DNA of 64,000 bases from Candidatus Hydrogenedentota bacterium. Lineage in GTDB: Bacteria > Hydrogenedentota > Hydrogenedentia > Hydrogenedentales > SLHB01. The notes under the pieces were generated by a model. The model worked only from the letters and a program-made list of their open reading frames with translations. It was not told the origin of the DNA and made no database searches. Both the position numbers and the translations under genes were made by a program. Location: NCBI GenBank assembly GCA_016215105.1, contig JACRLJ010000028.1, forward strand, positions 1-64,000. Direction: 5' to 3'. Shown one piece after another: positions 43,826 to 52,090 of the stretch (positions within the stretch are counted from its first letter, which is position 1; every line of letters begins with the position of its first letter).

Positions 43826-44340
43826 GGTCGCCTCCCGCTTTGATTGTGGTTTATGAAACCGCGGACACGGCGGACGGCCCGCCAGCCGTGGCCCGCATTT
43901 TTCCGTGACGCGTAGAATAGGGGATAGCGATGCGTTTCCGCAATAAGGACGAAATCACGCCGGCCCTGCGTTACCTTCCAATCCAAAAGGCATGTAACGT
44001 GTCATTCCGAACAGCGCACACCGGGGCGGAGCTGTTTGTGAAACGAACACCGAGTCGAAGCGCTATGGCCGGGAGGGCGAATGTCCTCATTCGCCGGTCG
44101 GGGCGCGTCAACCTTTGCCGTTTTGTGAGCGATGTTAGGCTCGATACCTCGGCCAAGCGGTGGTTATTGTCAAGAGTTCCGCCTGCTGAAAGTACACGAC
44201 TTACGTAATTGTGTTCCAAGGAGACTTCCTCAGACAATTACCTTCGCCGGTAGTAGTCGAGCGAGTTGCCCCCGAAGAAACATATGCCACGTAAAGGTAC
44301 TAGCAACACTATGTTATGTCATTCTATGGACTCTTCTCTA
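43826..44340. other. Gene-poor 515-base gap
   Basis: This gap between the divergent oxidoreductase gene and the second PadR operon holds no gene I can support. A 92-codon frame at 43930-44208 has no ribosome binding site or domain shape. It contains GGGCGAATGTCCTCATTCGCC, a short inverted repeat near 44076. Confidence 0.5.
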
Positions 44341-44375
44341 GCTAGCTTGCATTACAAGCTAGCTTGTTATATAAT
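44341..44375 (+). promoter_or_regulatory. Promoter and palindromic operator of the second PadR operon
   Basis: TTGCAT (44347-44352) and TATAAT (44370-44375) are separated by 17 bases. The -35 lies inside a perfect 9-bp inverted repeat: GCTAGCTTG (44341-44349) and CAAGCTAGC (44355-44363). A repressor on this site would block polymerase, and the PadR gene of the operon is the natural candidate. The palindrome sequence differs from that of the first PadR operon. Confidence 0.65.
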
Positions 44376-44430
44376 TAGATACTGAGGTTGTGCGAAGGCG
44401 TTCCACTACGAGGGAAAGGTGGGAAAGGTC

Positions 44431-44817
44431 ATGCGAACCCGAACGGCAGGAAGTGTTCTCGTCACTACGGTCACCGTTTGCGCCGTGCTTGGCGTGCTCG
44501 TGCTTGGCGGGGTTTTCTGGGGCATTCACCAGTCCGTCGCCAAGTATAGCGCGGTCGCGCAAGACGCCCATCCCCACCCATCGGACGACATCGCGGCGCT
44601 CACTGACTTCGTGGGGGCGTCGGAGCACGGGTTACCGCAACGCAATCATGCCGTCTGGACCCTGGGACGCCTCAGCGATCCGCGCGCGCTATCCGTGTTG
44701 GAGGCGAACTACACGGGTGAACTGTGCGACCACAATACGATGCTTTGTCAAGACGAGCTTGAGAAAGCCATCAAACGGTGCGGAGGAAAGCCCGCGCCTC
44801 GCCAAACAAGGAGATGA
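44431..44817 (+). CDS. Small membrane-anchored HEAT-like protein
   Basis: A 128-residue protein. The start at 44431 (MRTRTAGSV) has GGGAAAGG about 6 bases upstream. One hydrophobic helix (TVTVCAVLGVLVLGGVFWGI) anchors it. The soluble part has a short HEAT-repeat-like block, GLPQRNHAVWTLGRLSDPRA with LSVLEANYTG, and two cysteines (ELCDHNTMLCQ). It is the first gene of the PadR-exosortase operon, 56 bases after the TATAAT. Function unknown; HEAT repeats usually mediate protein contact, so a scaffold role is inferred. Confidence 0.8.
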   Translation: MRTRTAGSVLVTTVTVCAVLGVLVLGGVFWGIHQSVAKYSAVAQDAHPHPSDDIAALTDFVGASEHGLPQRNHAVWTLGRLSDPRALSVLEANYTGELCDHNTMLCQDELEKAIKRCGGKPAPRQTRR

Positions 44818-44820
44818 CAG

Positions 44821-45135
44821 ATGCATGCGGCCGTAGTCATTCCTGTATTAATCATGATCGGGTTGGGGGCGATCTCAGGATTCGTTTGGCATTGGAAACT
44901 AAAGCGGTACTGGCTCGCGTCCGCGGCCGCGGCCCTTACGGCGGGAGCGGTCTGGACTATCGGCTGCGCCCTGTTTCTGCAGTTCACCGCGCCGTCCGAA
45001 GGATTCACCGGTATGGCTGACGCGCCGTATGCCGCCGCTGCGTTGGCGGTGACCTCGCTTGTCGCGCTGCCGCCCGCGCTGCTGAGCGGGCTTGTCGTCC
45101 GTGGACGCTACGGGCAACGCCAGACCTCTCACTGA
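44821..45135 (+). CDS. Small integral membrane protein
   Basis: A 104-residue protein with three hydrophobic helices (VVIPVLIMIGLGAISGFVW, LASAAAALTAGAVWTIGCAL, AAAALAVTSLVALPPALLSG). AAGGAG is 9 bases upstream of its ATG, and it begins 3 bases after the previous stop. The family is not recognised. Position in the operon, just before the PadR gene, suggests it belongs to the same PadR-controlled membrane group. Confidence 0.75.
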   Translation: MHAAVVIPVLIMIGLGAISGFVWHWKLKRYWLASAAAALTAGAVWTIGCALFLQFTAPSEGFTGMADAPYAAAALAVTSLVALPPALLSGLVVRGRYGQRQTSH

Positions 45136-45163
45136 CTGCAACTACAGAAGGATCATCAACGCG

Positions 45164-45526
45164 ATGCCGGCGCCACCCGAAATGGACCTCAGCAATTGGA
45201 TTACGCAGCTCCGCAAGGGGCTGCTCGAGCTGTGCATCGTCAGCCTCCTCGGAAAGCGGGAAATGTACGCCTACGACCTGGTGAAGCGGCTGGCGCGTAT
45301 CCCCGGACTGGTCCTCACGGAAGGAACGGTGTATCCGCTCCTATCCCGCCTGAACGCAGCGGGATTGGTCGAGACGCGGCTCGAGGAGTCGCCCACCGGG
45401 CCCGCGCGCAAGTACTACGTACTGTCCGACGAAGGCAAACAGGCGATGAACTTGATGCAGACCTATTGGGCGGATCTGGTTAACGGTGTCAACCAGTTGT
45501 TGGAAAGTGAGGAAGAGCATGGCTGA
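45164..45526 (+). CDS. PadR family transcriptional regulator
   Basis: A 120-residue winged-helix regulator. PadR marks are LRKGLLELCIVSLLGKREMY, AYDLVKRLARIPGLVL, EGTVYPLLSRLNAAGLVETR and ARKYYVLSDEG. It is again the small class. AGAAGGA lies about 11 bases before the ATG. Its stop overlaps by 8 bases the start of the HAAS-VIT protein, the same arrangement as in the first PadR operon. It likely represses its own operon through the palindrome at 44341, and its activity may be set by the neighbouring helical domain protein; both points are inferred from context. Confidence 0.93.
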   Translation: MPAPPEMDLSNWITQLRKGLLELCIVSLLGKREMYAYDLVKRLARIPGLVLTEGTVYPLLSRLNAAGLVETRLEESPTGPARKYYVLSDEGKQAMNLMQTYWADLVNGVNQLLESEEEHG

Positions 45527-48239
45527 GTGGACTCCCGAAGCGGGGCGGCGATTGCAGCAGTACCTCGAGCGCGTAGCGGAACTCTCCCGCGCCCGCGGCG
45601 ACGACGCCGACGACATCACCCAACAGTTGCGCGCGCACATCACGACCGAAACTGAAAGCCAGTCCGGCGCCGTCGTCACGCTTGAGCATATCAACCGCGC
45701 GCTCGCGCTGCTGGGCACGCCGGAACAGGTCGTTGGGGTCGAAGCTGTTTCCGTGATCGAGCCCCGAGCCGAGCAGTCGGCGCCTTCAGTCCGAGGGTAC
45801 GGGAAGAACACCAGCATATACGTTTGGATCTTGGGAGTAATCATTCCCGCGTTCTCCTTGGGATTTGAGCTTTTTACCGGCGTGATGTCGCAGATGTACA
45901 AGGATCCCATTCCAACGTGGGGTCACTTGGCGGCGGGCGTTGCGCTAATCGGCAGCATCATCTATGTGGACAGGACAATCACCGGTCTGCGCGCGGGCAA
46001 ACCAGTCAGCCGTTGGGCGTTCATTCTGAACGCGTACGCGACCTTGGTAGGAGCAATCTACTTCGCCATTTACTTGCCCATACTTCCGATCGCGGTCCTT
46101 GCCGTGGCCGCGTTTGGACTGGGGATCATGGGATTCTCGCCGCTTTTTGTTTTCGCGGTGAGCCTGGGTCAGATGCGGATTCTCTATCGCAACCTACCAG
46201 CCCTCGGCATAGATACGTCGTGGGCGCGGAGGCGCAGCCTGACGGGGGCGGCGATCGCGGCGGCGATCCTCGGCGTTCTGAACGGGCCGGACCTCGCTGG
46301 CCAAACCCTGCTCCAAATGGCTACATCGGATAACCCCCAAACGCGATCGCGCGGGACATGGTGGCTTGAGACAATGCACATGGAGAATTACGTCCTGGAC
46401 TCGTGCTATCACCGCGTCGTAACCGGTATCGGCCCCACCCGCCGCTGGAACGACGCCGACATCGCCAATTGGCGCGCTTGCCGGGAACTCTATTTCCGCC
46501 TGACCGGCGTTCCGTACAACAGCGTCCCTAAGCCCAAGCCGGTGTTTGGGCTTTCGGGACGTTCCACCGCGCGTAACTGGCAAAACCAAGCCATTACGAA
46601 CAGCGAAATCGGCGGAACGGAAGTCGCCGGACAGGTGGACGGCTTGAGCCTGTCCTCGAGCACACTCGACGCGAACGCCTCGAGCGCGGAAGATGGCACG
46701 GCCGGTCCGGCGATTGCCTACATTGAATGGGTGGTCGAGTTCAAGAACACGTCCGACGTTCAACGCGAGGCGCGCGGCCAGATCGCGCTGCCGCACGGCG
46801 CCGTGGCAAGCCGCTTGACCTTGTGGATCAACGGCGAAGAGCGCGAAGCCGCCTTCGGGACGCGCGGCCAAGTGCGCGCCGCCTACCAGGAGGTCGCGGT
46901 GGTTCAGCGGCGGGACCCGGCGCTGTTGAGCGCCGTCGGGCCGGATACGGTCTTGCTGCAATGCTTCCCCGTGCCCGCGCAAGGCGTCATGAAAGTCAAA
47001 GTGGGTATATCCGCGCCACTGACCATTCGCAACGGAAAGGCCTACTTACGCCCGCCGTATTTCGAGGAGCGTAACTTTGGGATTCCGGACGACCTCGAGC
47101 ACCACGTGTGGGCCGAATCCGCAACCGCCACGCTCACCGGTTCACGCAGCCTGACCGCGGACGCTAACGGCGGCAAACATTCAGCGCACGGCAAATTGAC
47201 GAATGACCAACTTTCCAACCTGACCTCCGGTGTAATTGAGTTGCCCGCGCCGAATGCGATGGGCATAACGTACGCCGACACGCTCGGTTCAGAATCCGCC
47301 TCGATGACGCTTCGGCCTTACGCCGCGTCATCGAGCGACCCGGTGAGCATTTGTCTCGTCATCGACGGATCAGCGTCCATGAACCAACTGGAGAACAGCC
47401 TGGATTGGCGAGAGATGGTGAATGCGCTTCCGGCCAACGCACTGGTGAACGCTGTCTTCGCCGGACGCGATGTGGAGGCGTGGTCTCGCGACTTCGCATC
47501 GCCGTCACCCGCGCTGGCCGAGTGGCTCACGAACCGCGAGTACCGCGGCGGCCGTGACCCAGTCCCGGCGCTGGAGAAAGCGTGGGACATGGTTTCCACC
47601 AAGCCGCACGCCGTCATCCTCTGGATTCACGGCCCCTTGCCGATTGATCTCTCCTCGATAGACGGACTGAACCAATGGCTCCAGCGCCGTCCCGCGAGCG
47701 CGTCCGGCGAGTTGATCCGCCTGCTGGAAGTCTCGGCGGTTGCCGGTCCCAACCGCGTCATCGAAAAGTGCGGCGACTTGGCGGGTATCGAGCGCGTGCC
47801 CGTGATTGGCTCGCTGAAGGACACCTTGGCTTACGCAGCGAAGTCCCTCCACGGCGAAGATGTCGAACGCGTCTATACACTTGCCCCCGATCCCGCGGCA
47901 TCCAACGCAGGCGCGACAGCTGCGGCACACGTGGTTCGCTTGGCGATCAACCAGCGCGTCCACGAAGCGGTGCGCCGTCAAAATAAGAAGGAACAATCGG
48001 AACTGGCTGATCTGGCAGTGAAGGCCCGGTTGGTGACTCCGGTCAGCGGGGCCGTTGTGCTCGAACAGCAGGCGCAATACACGCGGCACGGTCTCGATCC
48101 CACGCGCAACGAAGAAGCCATACCGGGCATTCCCGAGCCCGAAGAATGGGCGTTAATGGCCATCGCCGCGTGCGCGCTCGTGTTCATGCTCGTCCGCCGC
48201 AAGACGCAACGTCCGGCAAGCGCGCATACAGCGGCGTAG
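45519..48239 (+). CDS. HAAS-VIT-vWA surface protein with PEP-CTERM tail
   Basis: A 906-residue fusion. Residues 1-85 are a helical HAAS-like domain (AGRRLQQYLERVAELSRARG, DADDITQQLRAHI, ALLGTPEQVVG). About 98-215 hold four to five transmembrane helices. A VIT domain lies at about 395-500 (QREARGQIALPHGAVASRL, AAYQEVAVVQRRDPALL), followed by a von Willebrand-like segment with the MIDAS start VIDGSAS (614-620). The C-terminus is IPEPEEWALM plus a hydrophobic helix and RRK, a PEP-CTERM sorting signal. The ATG has GTGAGGAA upstream and overlaps the PadR stop. The exosortase gene follows 14 bases later. This is the predicted substrate of that exosortase. Confidence 0.9.
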   Translation: MAEWTPEAGRRLQQYLERVAELSRARGDDADDITQQLRAHITTETESQSGAVVTLEHINRALALLGTPEQVVGVEAVSVIEPRAEQSAPSVRGYGKNTSIYVWILGVIIPAFSLGFELFTGVMSQMYKDPIPTWGHLAAGVALIGSIIYVDRTITGLRAGKPVSRWAFILNAYATLVGAIYFAIYLPILPIAVLAVAAFGLGIMGFSPLFVFAVSLGQMRILYRNLPALGIDTSWARRRSLTGAAIAAAILGVLNGPDLAGQTLLQMATSDNPQTRSRGTWWLETMHMENYVLDSCYHRVVTGIGPTRRWNDADIANWRACRELYFRLTGVPYNSVPKPKPVFGLSGRSTARNWQNQAITNSEIGGTEVAGQVDGLSLSSSTLDANASSAEDGTAGPAIAYIEWVVEFKNTSDVQREARGQIALPHGAVASRLTLWINGEEREAAFGTRGQVRAAYQEVAVVQRRDPALLSAVGPDTVLLQCFPVPAQGVMKVKVGISAPLTIRNGKAYLRPPYFEERNFGIPDDLEHHVWAESATATLTGSRSLTADANGGKHSAHGKLTNDQLSNLTSGVIELPAPNAMGITYADTLGSESASMTLRPYAASSSDPVSICLVIDGSASMNQLENSLDWREMVNALPANALVNAVFAGRDVEAWSRDFASPSPALAEWLTNREYRGGRDPVPALEKAWDMVSTKPHAVILWIHGPLPIDLSSIDGLNQWLQRRPASASGELIRLLEVSAVAGPNRVIEKCGDLAGIERVPVIGSLKDTLAYAAKSLHGEDVERVYTLAPDPAASNAGATAAAHVVRLAINQRVHEAVRRQNKKEQSELADLAVKARLVTPVSGAVVLEQQAQYTRHGLDPTRNEEAIPGIPEPEEWALMAIAACALVFMLVRRKTQRPASAHTAA

Positions 48240-48253
48240 CGGAGGTCTTCGAC

Positions 48254-49696
48254 GTGAGTGTTCAAGCGGTCCAGCCGGCAATAAATACCCGAACAGTCCT
48301 CGTGGCGAGGGCCGCCCTGGCGCTTGCCGTTTCATTGGCGTGCTGGGCCGCTGCGCTTGCGCTATGGGATCGGTGGTGGGCGCCGTGGGGCTCGCAAGCT
48401 AGCGCGATGGTGTTTGCCATCGGCGTGTTGAGTTGGGCATGGCTGGCGGTCCGCGGCCGCGAGGCGTGGACCCCGGCCCACGCCTGCGCTCCGGCGTTCC
48501 TCGCCGCCTCCGCCGCCTGTCTTCTGGTATACGCCGCGCTCTACACGCGCCTTCCGCAACTGGTCTCGTGCGAACTCGCATTGACCGCGCTGGGGTGCGT
48601 TCTGATGGGCACGCTCCCCGCTATCACGCGCCGGCAATCGTGGGGTGTATTCTTCCTAATCGTACTGTCCGCCCACGTCGCGACTTCCCTCGAATTCTTC
48701 ATTGGATTCCCCCTGCGCCTCGTCGTGGGCAAGATCGCCGCACTGATGCTCGGACAATCCATCCAGGCCGTCGGTACGGGCCTCACCGACGGCGCAAACA
48801 CAGTCTTCATCGACGCCCCGTGCAGTGGAGTACGTATGCTGTCCACGTCGCTGGTATTGGCGTCGGCGCTCGCGGTACTGATGCGCTTGCGCCTCTACCG
48901 GACACTGTTGCTCCTCGCGATTGCCGTGGTCCTGGCGGTCTTGGGAAATGCGGAACGCGCCGCAACCCTGTTCATCGTAACATCCGCGGGAGATTCCGAC
49001 TCGGATATGGATTTGGTATTCGGTATCATCGTGTTTGCGGGGTGTGTCTGCGCGTTGACGTACGCGGCAAGCGTGCTGAAGCGGCGCGAGAACCCGGCGC
49101 CGCAATCGCCGCTCAAGTCCAGGCCGGAACGCGCGGGGCGCCCAGTCCTATATTCGCTGTTCGCGCTGGCGTGTGTCGCGGCCGTGATACGACCGGTATT
49201 CGCGATAGCGGCAGAAGGCGCCGAAGTTCGCACGCCAACGCAATGGCCAACGACATGGGAAGGCCAGCGGCTAATCCCCGTCCCGGTTTCCGAAGGCATG
49301 CGCGAGTACCTGCGCGATTTTCCCGGCGACTCGGCCCAGTTCCAGGTCGGCGATACCGGCAAACTGATCCTGTTGCGCCGGACCGCCTTCGCGACACGGA
49401 AACTTCACTCCTCCGAGAACTGCTACCGCGGTAAAGGCGTCACCCGTAAGCCGATGCCCGCCGTCCGGGACACCGGCGGGCGCCTGTGGAGTCAGTTCTG
49501 GCTCAATCGGCCTTTTTCGGCCCCACGCACCGTGCGTCAATGCTATTTCTCGATTGACCCCGCCGCCGCCGGAGGCGCGCTCGAGGACTGGGTGCGGGAC
49601 GCGCCATCCTGGCCCGATGCGTCGAGCTGGTACTGGGCCGCCGCCCGCCCCGGCTCGCCAGTCAGGACGACGCTGGCAGTCACCGTGCTGGAATGA
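48254..49696 (+). CDS. Dedicated exosortase with C-terminal extension
   Basis: A 480-residue multi-pass membrane protein of the exosortase group. About ten hydrophobic helices cover residues 13-275. The catalytic cysteine is at 190 in FIDAPCSGVRML, and the arginine at 235 in GNAERAATLF; the usual histidine about 18 residues later is not visible, the matching stretch reading GDSDSDMDLVFG. A 160-residue soluble tail (about 320-480) resembles the extension of other exosortases that work with one partner. The GTG start has GGAGG 8 bases upstream. It follows the VIT/PEP-CTERM protein, as in the described XrtN-VIT pairing. It should cleave the PEP-CTERM of that protein and attach it to the envelope. 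Confidence 0.88.
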   Translation: MSVQAVQPAINTRTVLVARAALALAVSLACWAAALALWDRWWAPWGSQASAMVFAIGVLSWAWLAVRGREAWTPAHACAPAFLAASAACLLVYAALYTRLPQLVSCELALTALGCVLMGTLPAITRRQSWGVFFLIVLSAHVATSLEFFIGFPLRLVVGKIAALMLGQSIQAVGTGLTDGANTVFIDAPCSGVRMLSTSLVLASALAVLMRLRLYRTLLLLAIAVVLAVLGNAERAATLFIVTSAGDSDSDMDLVFGIIVFAGCVCALTYAASVLKRRENPAPQSPLKSRPERAGRPVLYSLFALACVAAVIRPVFAIAAEGAEVRTPTQWPTTWEGQRLIPVPVSEGMREYLRDFPGDSAQFQVGDTGKLILLRRTAFATRKLHSSENCYRGKGVTRKPMPAVRDTGGRLWSQFWLNRPFSAPRTVRQCYFSIDPAAAGGALEDWVRDAPSWPDASSWYWAAARPGSPVRTTLAVTVLE

Positions 49697-49708
49697 GAGC
49701 CTGTCTCC

Positions 49709-50032
49709 GTACCACCGGACGTCAACTTCATTCAATCACCCGCAAGAAATCACGCGGGAGGGTCGGCGTCCCCGCCGACCGGTCTCGGCGCAGGCCACAC
49801 GCAAACAAATCGAGCCGTAGATCGCGCGGCAAGGTATCTGCCTAATCGCAAATGTCCGGGCGACAACCTCGTACCACCGAACGTCAACATCATTCAATTA
49901 GCCGCAAGAGTTCGCGCGGGCGGGTCGGCGTCCCCGCCGACCGGTCCCGGCGCAGGCCACATGCAAACACATCGAGCCGTGGGTCGCGCGGCAAGGTATC
50001 TGCCGAACGGCGAATCTACGGGCGACAACGGT
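49709..50032. repeat. 162-bp tandem direct duplication
   Basis: The segment 49709-49870 is repeated at 49871-50032 with scattered changes. Each copy holds the hairpin GGTCGGCGTCCCCGCCGACC and CAAGGTATCTGCC. A third, inverted copy of the hairpin follows at about 50030-50055. No gene is seen in 49697-50159. Confidence 0.85.
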
Positions 50033-50159
50033 CGGCGGGGACGCCGACCCTCCCGTCCTCTCGCCATTCTCATTTGTGGTTCCGGCCCTGTCGTCCGTGT
50101 TTCTTCCTGCGTTCAATACCGTATAATGCTGTCACATCTAGACTCTACAGGAGAGTGCG

Positions 50160-50480
50160 ATGACGAATGTGGCGGATCCCATTCCAGAGGCGGTGCGGCG
50201 GATTGTCGCCGAGGCGCATCCGTTGAGCGTAGTCGTGTTCGGTTCAGCCGCCCGCGGCGACACGCGGCCGGATAGCGATTTGGATTTCATGGTGGTGATG
50301 CCGGATGGGACCAACCGGCTCGATACCGCCGGACGGATCCACCATAGCTTCCGGGGACTGGAGTGCCCTAGCGATCTTGTCGTCGTTTGGGAAAGCGAAG
50401 TCGAAGCCCTGCGCGATAATCCGAACCTCATTATACACACCGCACTAACCGAAGGCCGAGAAGTCTATCATGTCGCCTAG
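50160..50480 (+). CDS. MNT-type nucleotidyltransferase
   Basis: A 106-residue minimal nucleotidyltransferase. The motif VVFGSAARGDTRPDSDLDFM has the GSxxRG and DSDLD metal site. Such proteins often act as antitoxins to HEPN ribonucleases by AMPylating them, or stand in repeat-rich intergenic regions. No HEPN gene is adjacent: the next gene is an oxidoreductase. A TATAAT at 50122-50127 and CAGGAGAG before the start support expression. It is a stand-alone gene in a region of repeats. Confidence 0.88.
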   Translation: MTNVADPIPEAVRRIVAEAHPLSVVVFGSAARGDTRPDSDLDFMVVMPDGTNRLDTAGRIHHSFRGLECPSDLVVVWESEVEALRDNPNLIIHTALTEGREVYHVA

Positions 50481-50544
50481 CGCAGCGCTTGGCGCCTGAG
50501 TCGTTTTCACAAGAGATACCGATTGTCTGGCCGAGAGGAGATTC

Positions 50545-51621
50545 ATGAAAACCTGGCGCGTTGCGGGAATCAATTTCGATCACATGCACATGGGCGACCT
50601 GCTTCGGCAAGCGCATGAGCATCCGAGCGCGGAAATAGTCGGCATTTCCGATGAAACACTGGAGCGGATGCAGTCGGTGATCACAAACTTCGGAATTGCG
50701 CCAGAGCGGGTCTTCACGGATTACCGCAGGTGCATTGAAGCGACGAAGCCGGACATTGTCATCCTGTGTCCCGCCACGGCGAAACACGGCGAGTGGACGG
50801 AGAAAGTCGCGCCATTTGGCACGCACATCATCATGGAAAAGCCTTTCGCGGCGTCGTTGCCGGAGGCGAACCGAATGATCGCCGCCGTGAAGGCGACGGG
50901 CAAGCAGTTGGCGATCAACTGGCCGCTGCGCTGGTATCCGCCGCACGTGACCACCAAGCGCCTGATTGACGAAGGCCGCATCGGCGACGTGATCGAGGTG
51001 CATTATTACGACGGCAACCGCGGGCCGATGTGGCACGTTGCTGACAAAGTCGAGAACACCCCGGAAGTGGTCGCGCGGGAGAAGGGCAAGAGCTGGTTCT
51101 ACCGCAAAGCAGACGGCGGCGGCTCGCTGCTCGACTACCTCGGCTACGGCGTCACGCTCGGCACGTGGTATCACGGCGGCCGCGCTCCAATCGAAGTGAC
51201 GAGCATGGTGGACGAGCCGGCCGGACTCGAAGTGGACGAGCACAGCGTGACCATCGCGCGCTACGCGAGCGGTCTGTCCAAATACGAAACGCGTTGGGGG
51301 ACCTTCACCGATCCCTGGACCCTCCAGCCGCAGCCCAAATGCGGGTTCGTCGTGGTGGGGAGCAAAGGGACCATCAGCAGCTACGATTACGAGAAGACCA
51401 TTCGCGTACAAACGCCCGATTGTCCGGAAGGAAAAGAAATCCCTGTGGACGCCTTGGAAGCGCCCAATCGTCATCCGATTGAATACGTGATTGACCGTCT
51501 GGAAACCGGCAAACCCATCGAGGGGCCGCTCTCGCCGATCATCGCGCGGATCGGACAGCAGATCGTCGATACGGCGATTCAAAGCGCGCGGGAAAAGCGG
51601 TCAGTCTCGCTGATTTCCTAG
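50545..51621 (+). CDS. Gfo/Idh/MocA family oxidoreductase
   Basis: A 358-residue cytoplasmic NAD(P)-dependent oxidoreductase, with no signal peptide. The N-terminal Rossmann loop is degenerate (VAGINFDHMHMGDLL, lacking the GxGxxG seen in the others), while the second conserved region HIIMEKPFAASLPEANRMI keeps the EKP motif. The C-terminal half contains SLLDYLGYGVTLGTWYHGGR and KCGFVVVGSKGTISSYDY. GAGAGGAG precedes the ATG. The weak nucleotide loop suggests a changed cofactor use or a non-catalytic role. Confidence 0.9.
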   Translation: MKTWRVAGINFDHMHMGDLLRQAHEHPSAEIVGISDETLERMQSVITNFGIAPERVFTDYRRCIEATKPDIVILCPATAKHGEWTEKVAPFGTHIIMEKPFAASLPEANRMIAAVKATGKQLAINWPLRWYPPHVTTKRLIDEGRIGDVIEVHYYDGNRGPMWHVADKVENTPEVVAREKGKSWFYRKADGGGSLLDYLGYGVTLGTWYHGGRAPIEVTSMVDEPAGLEVDEHSVTIARYASGLSKYETRWGTFTDPWTLQPQPKCGFVVVGSKGTISSYDYEKTIRVQTPDCPEGKEIPVDALEAPNRHPIEYVIDRLETGKPIEGPLSPIIARIGQQIVDTAIQSAREKRSVSLIS

Positions 51622-51668
51622 AAACGCTATCGTCTGCAGAGGTTTGCTACCGAGAGGAGGCGAGTGTT

Positions 51669-52079
51669 ATGGAACATCACCTGGCTTTGCTGTCATCCAT
51701 GTTTGTGTTCGGTGTGTCGCTAACGTGTATCTTCGCGCTGGTGGAATGTTTCTTGACGAAGCGTTTGCGGACGATGTCTCCGTCTTTCCAACGCGCCCCC
51801 AAATGGATTGGTTTGGAATCGTTTGGCGGAGATATCGGAGAATTGATTGTGCGACTCGTCGCCATATCCACGTTTTCAATGCTGGCGTTTGGCGGCGGCC
51901 AATTGCTCGGCAGGGCGTTTCCGTTCCGATTGGCATACGCGTTGGGAGCGGGCGTTGTAGTACTGGCCGGGTTTCTATCGTCAAAAAAACTTCGTCTACC
52001 GGATCCGGCGTTCATCACCTCTTCATTTGAATTGACTGTTGCCGCTATGTTTTGGCTGGCGTTTGGCGGCTTAACGTAG
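51669..52079 (+). CDS. Small membrane protein, unknown
   Basis: A 136-residue protein with three or four hydrophobic segments (MFVFGVSLTCIFALVECFL, LVAISTFSMLAFGGGQLLG, LAYALGAGVVVLAGFLSS). GAGAGGAGG precedes the ATG. I do not recognise the family. It lies between two Gfo/Idh/MocA genes on the same strand and may be cotranscribed with the second, which starts 12 bases after its stop. Confidence 0.7.
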   Translation: MEHHLALLSSMFVFGVSLTCIFALVECFLTKRLRTMSPSFQRAPKWIGLESFGGDIGELIVRLVAISTFSMLAFGGGQLLGRAFPFRLAYALGAGVVVLAGFLSSKKLRLPDPAFITSSFELTVAAMFWLAFGGLT

Positions 52080-52090
52080 GGAGACAAAGT

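Noticed and set aside
43930-44208. 92-codon plus-strand frame before the second PadR operon
   Set aside because: No ribosome binding site and no domain shape; spans short inverted repeats.
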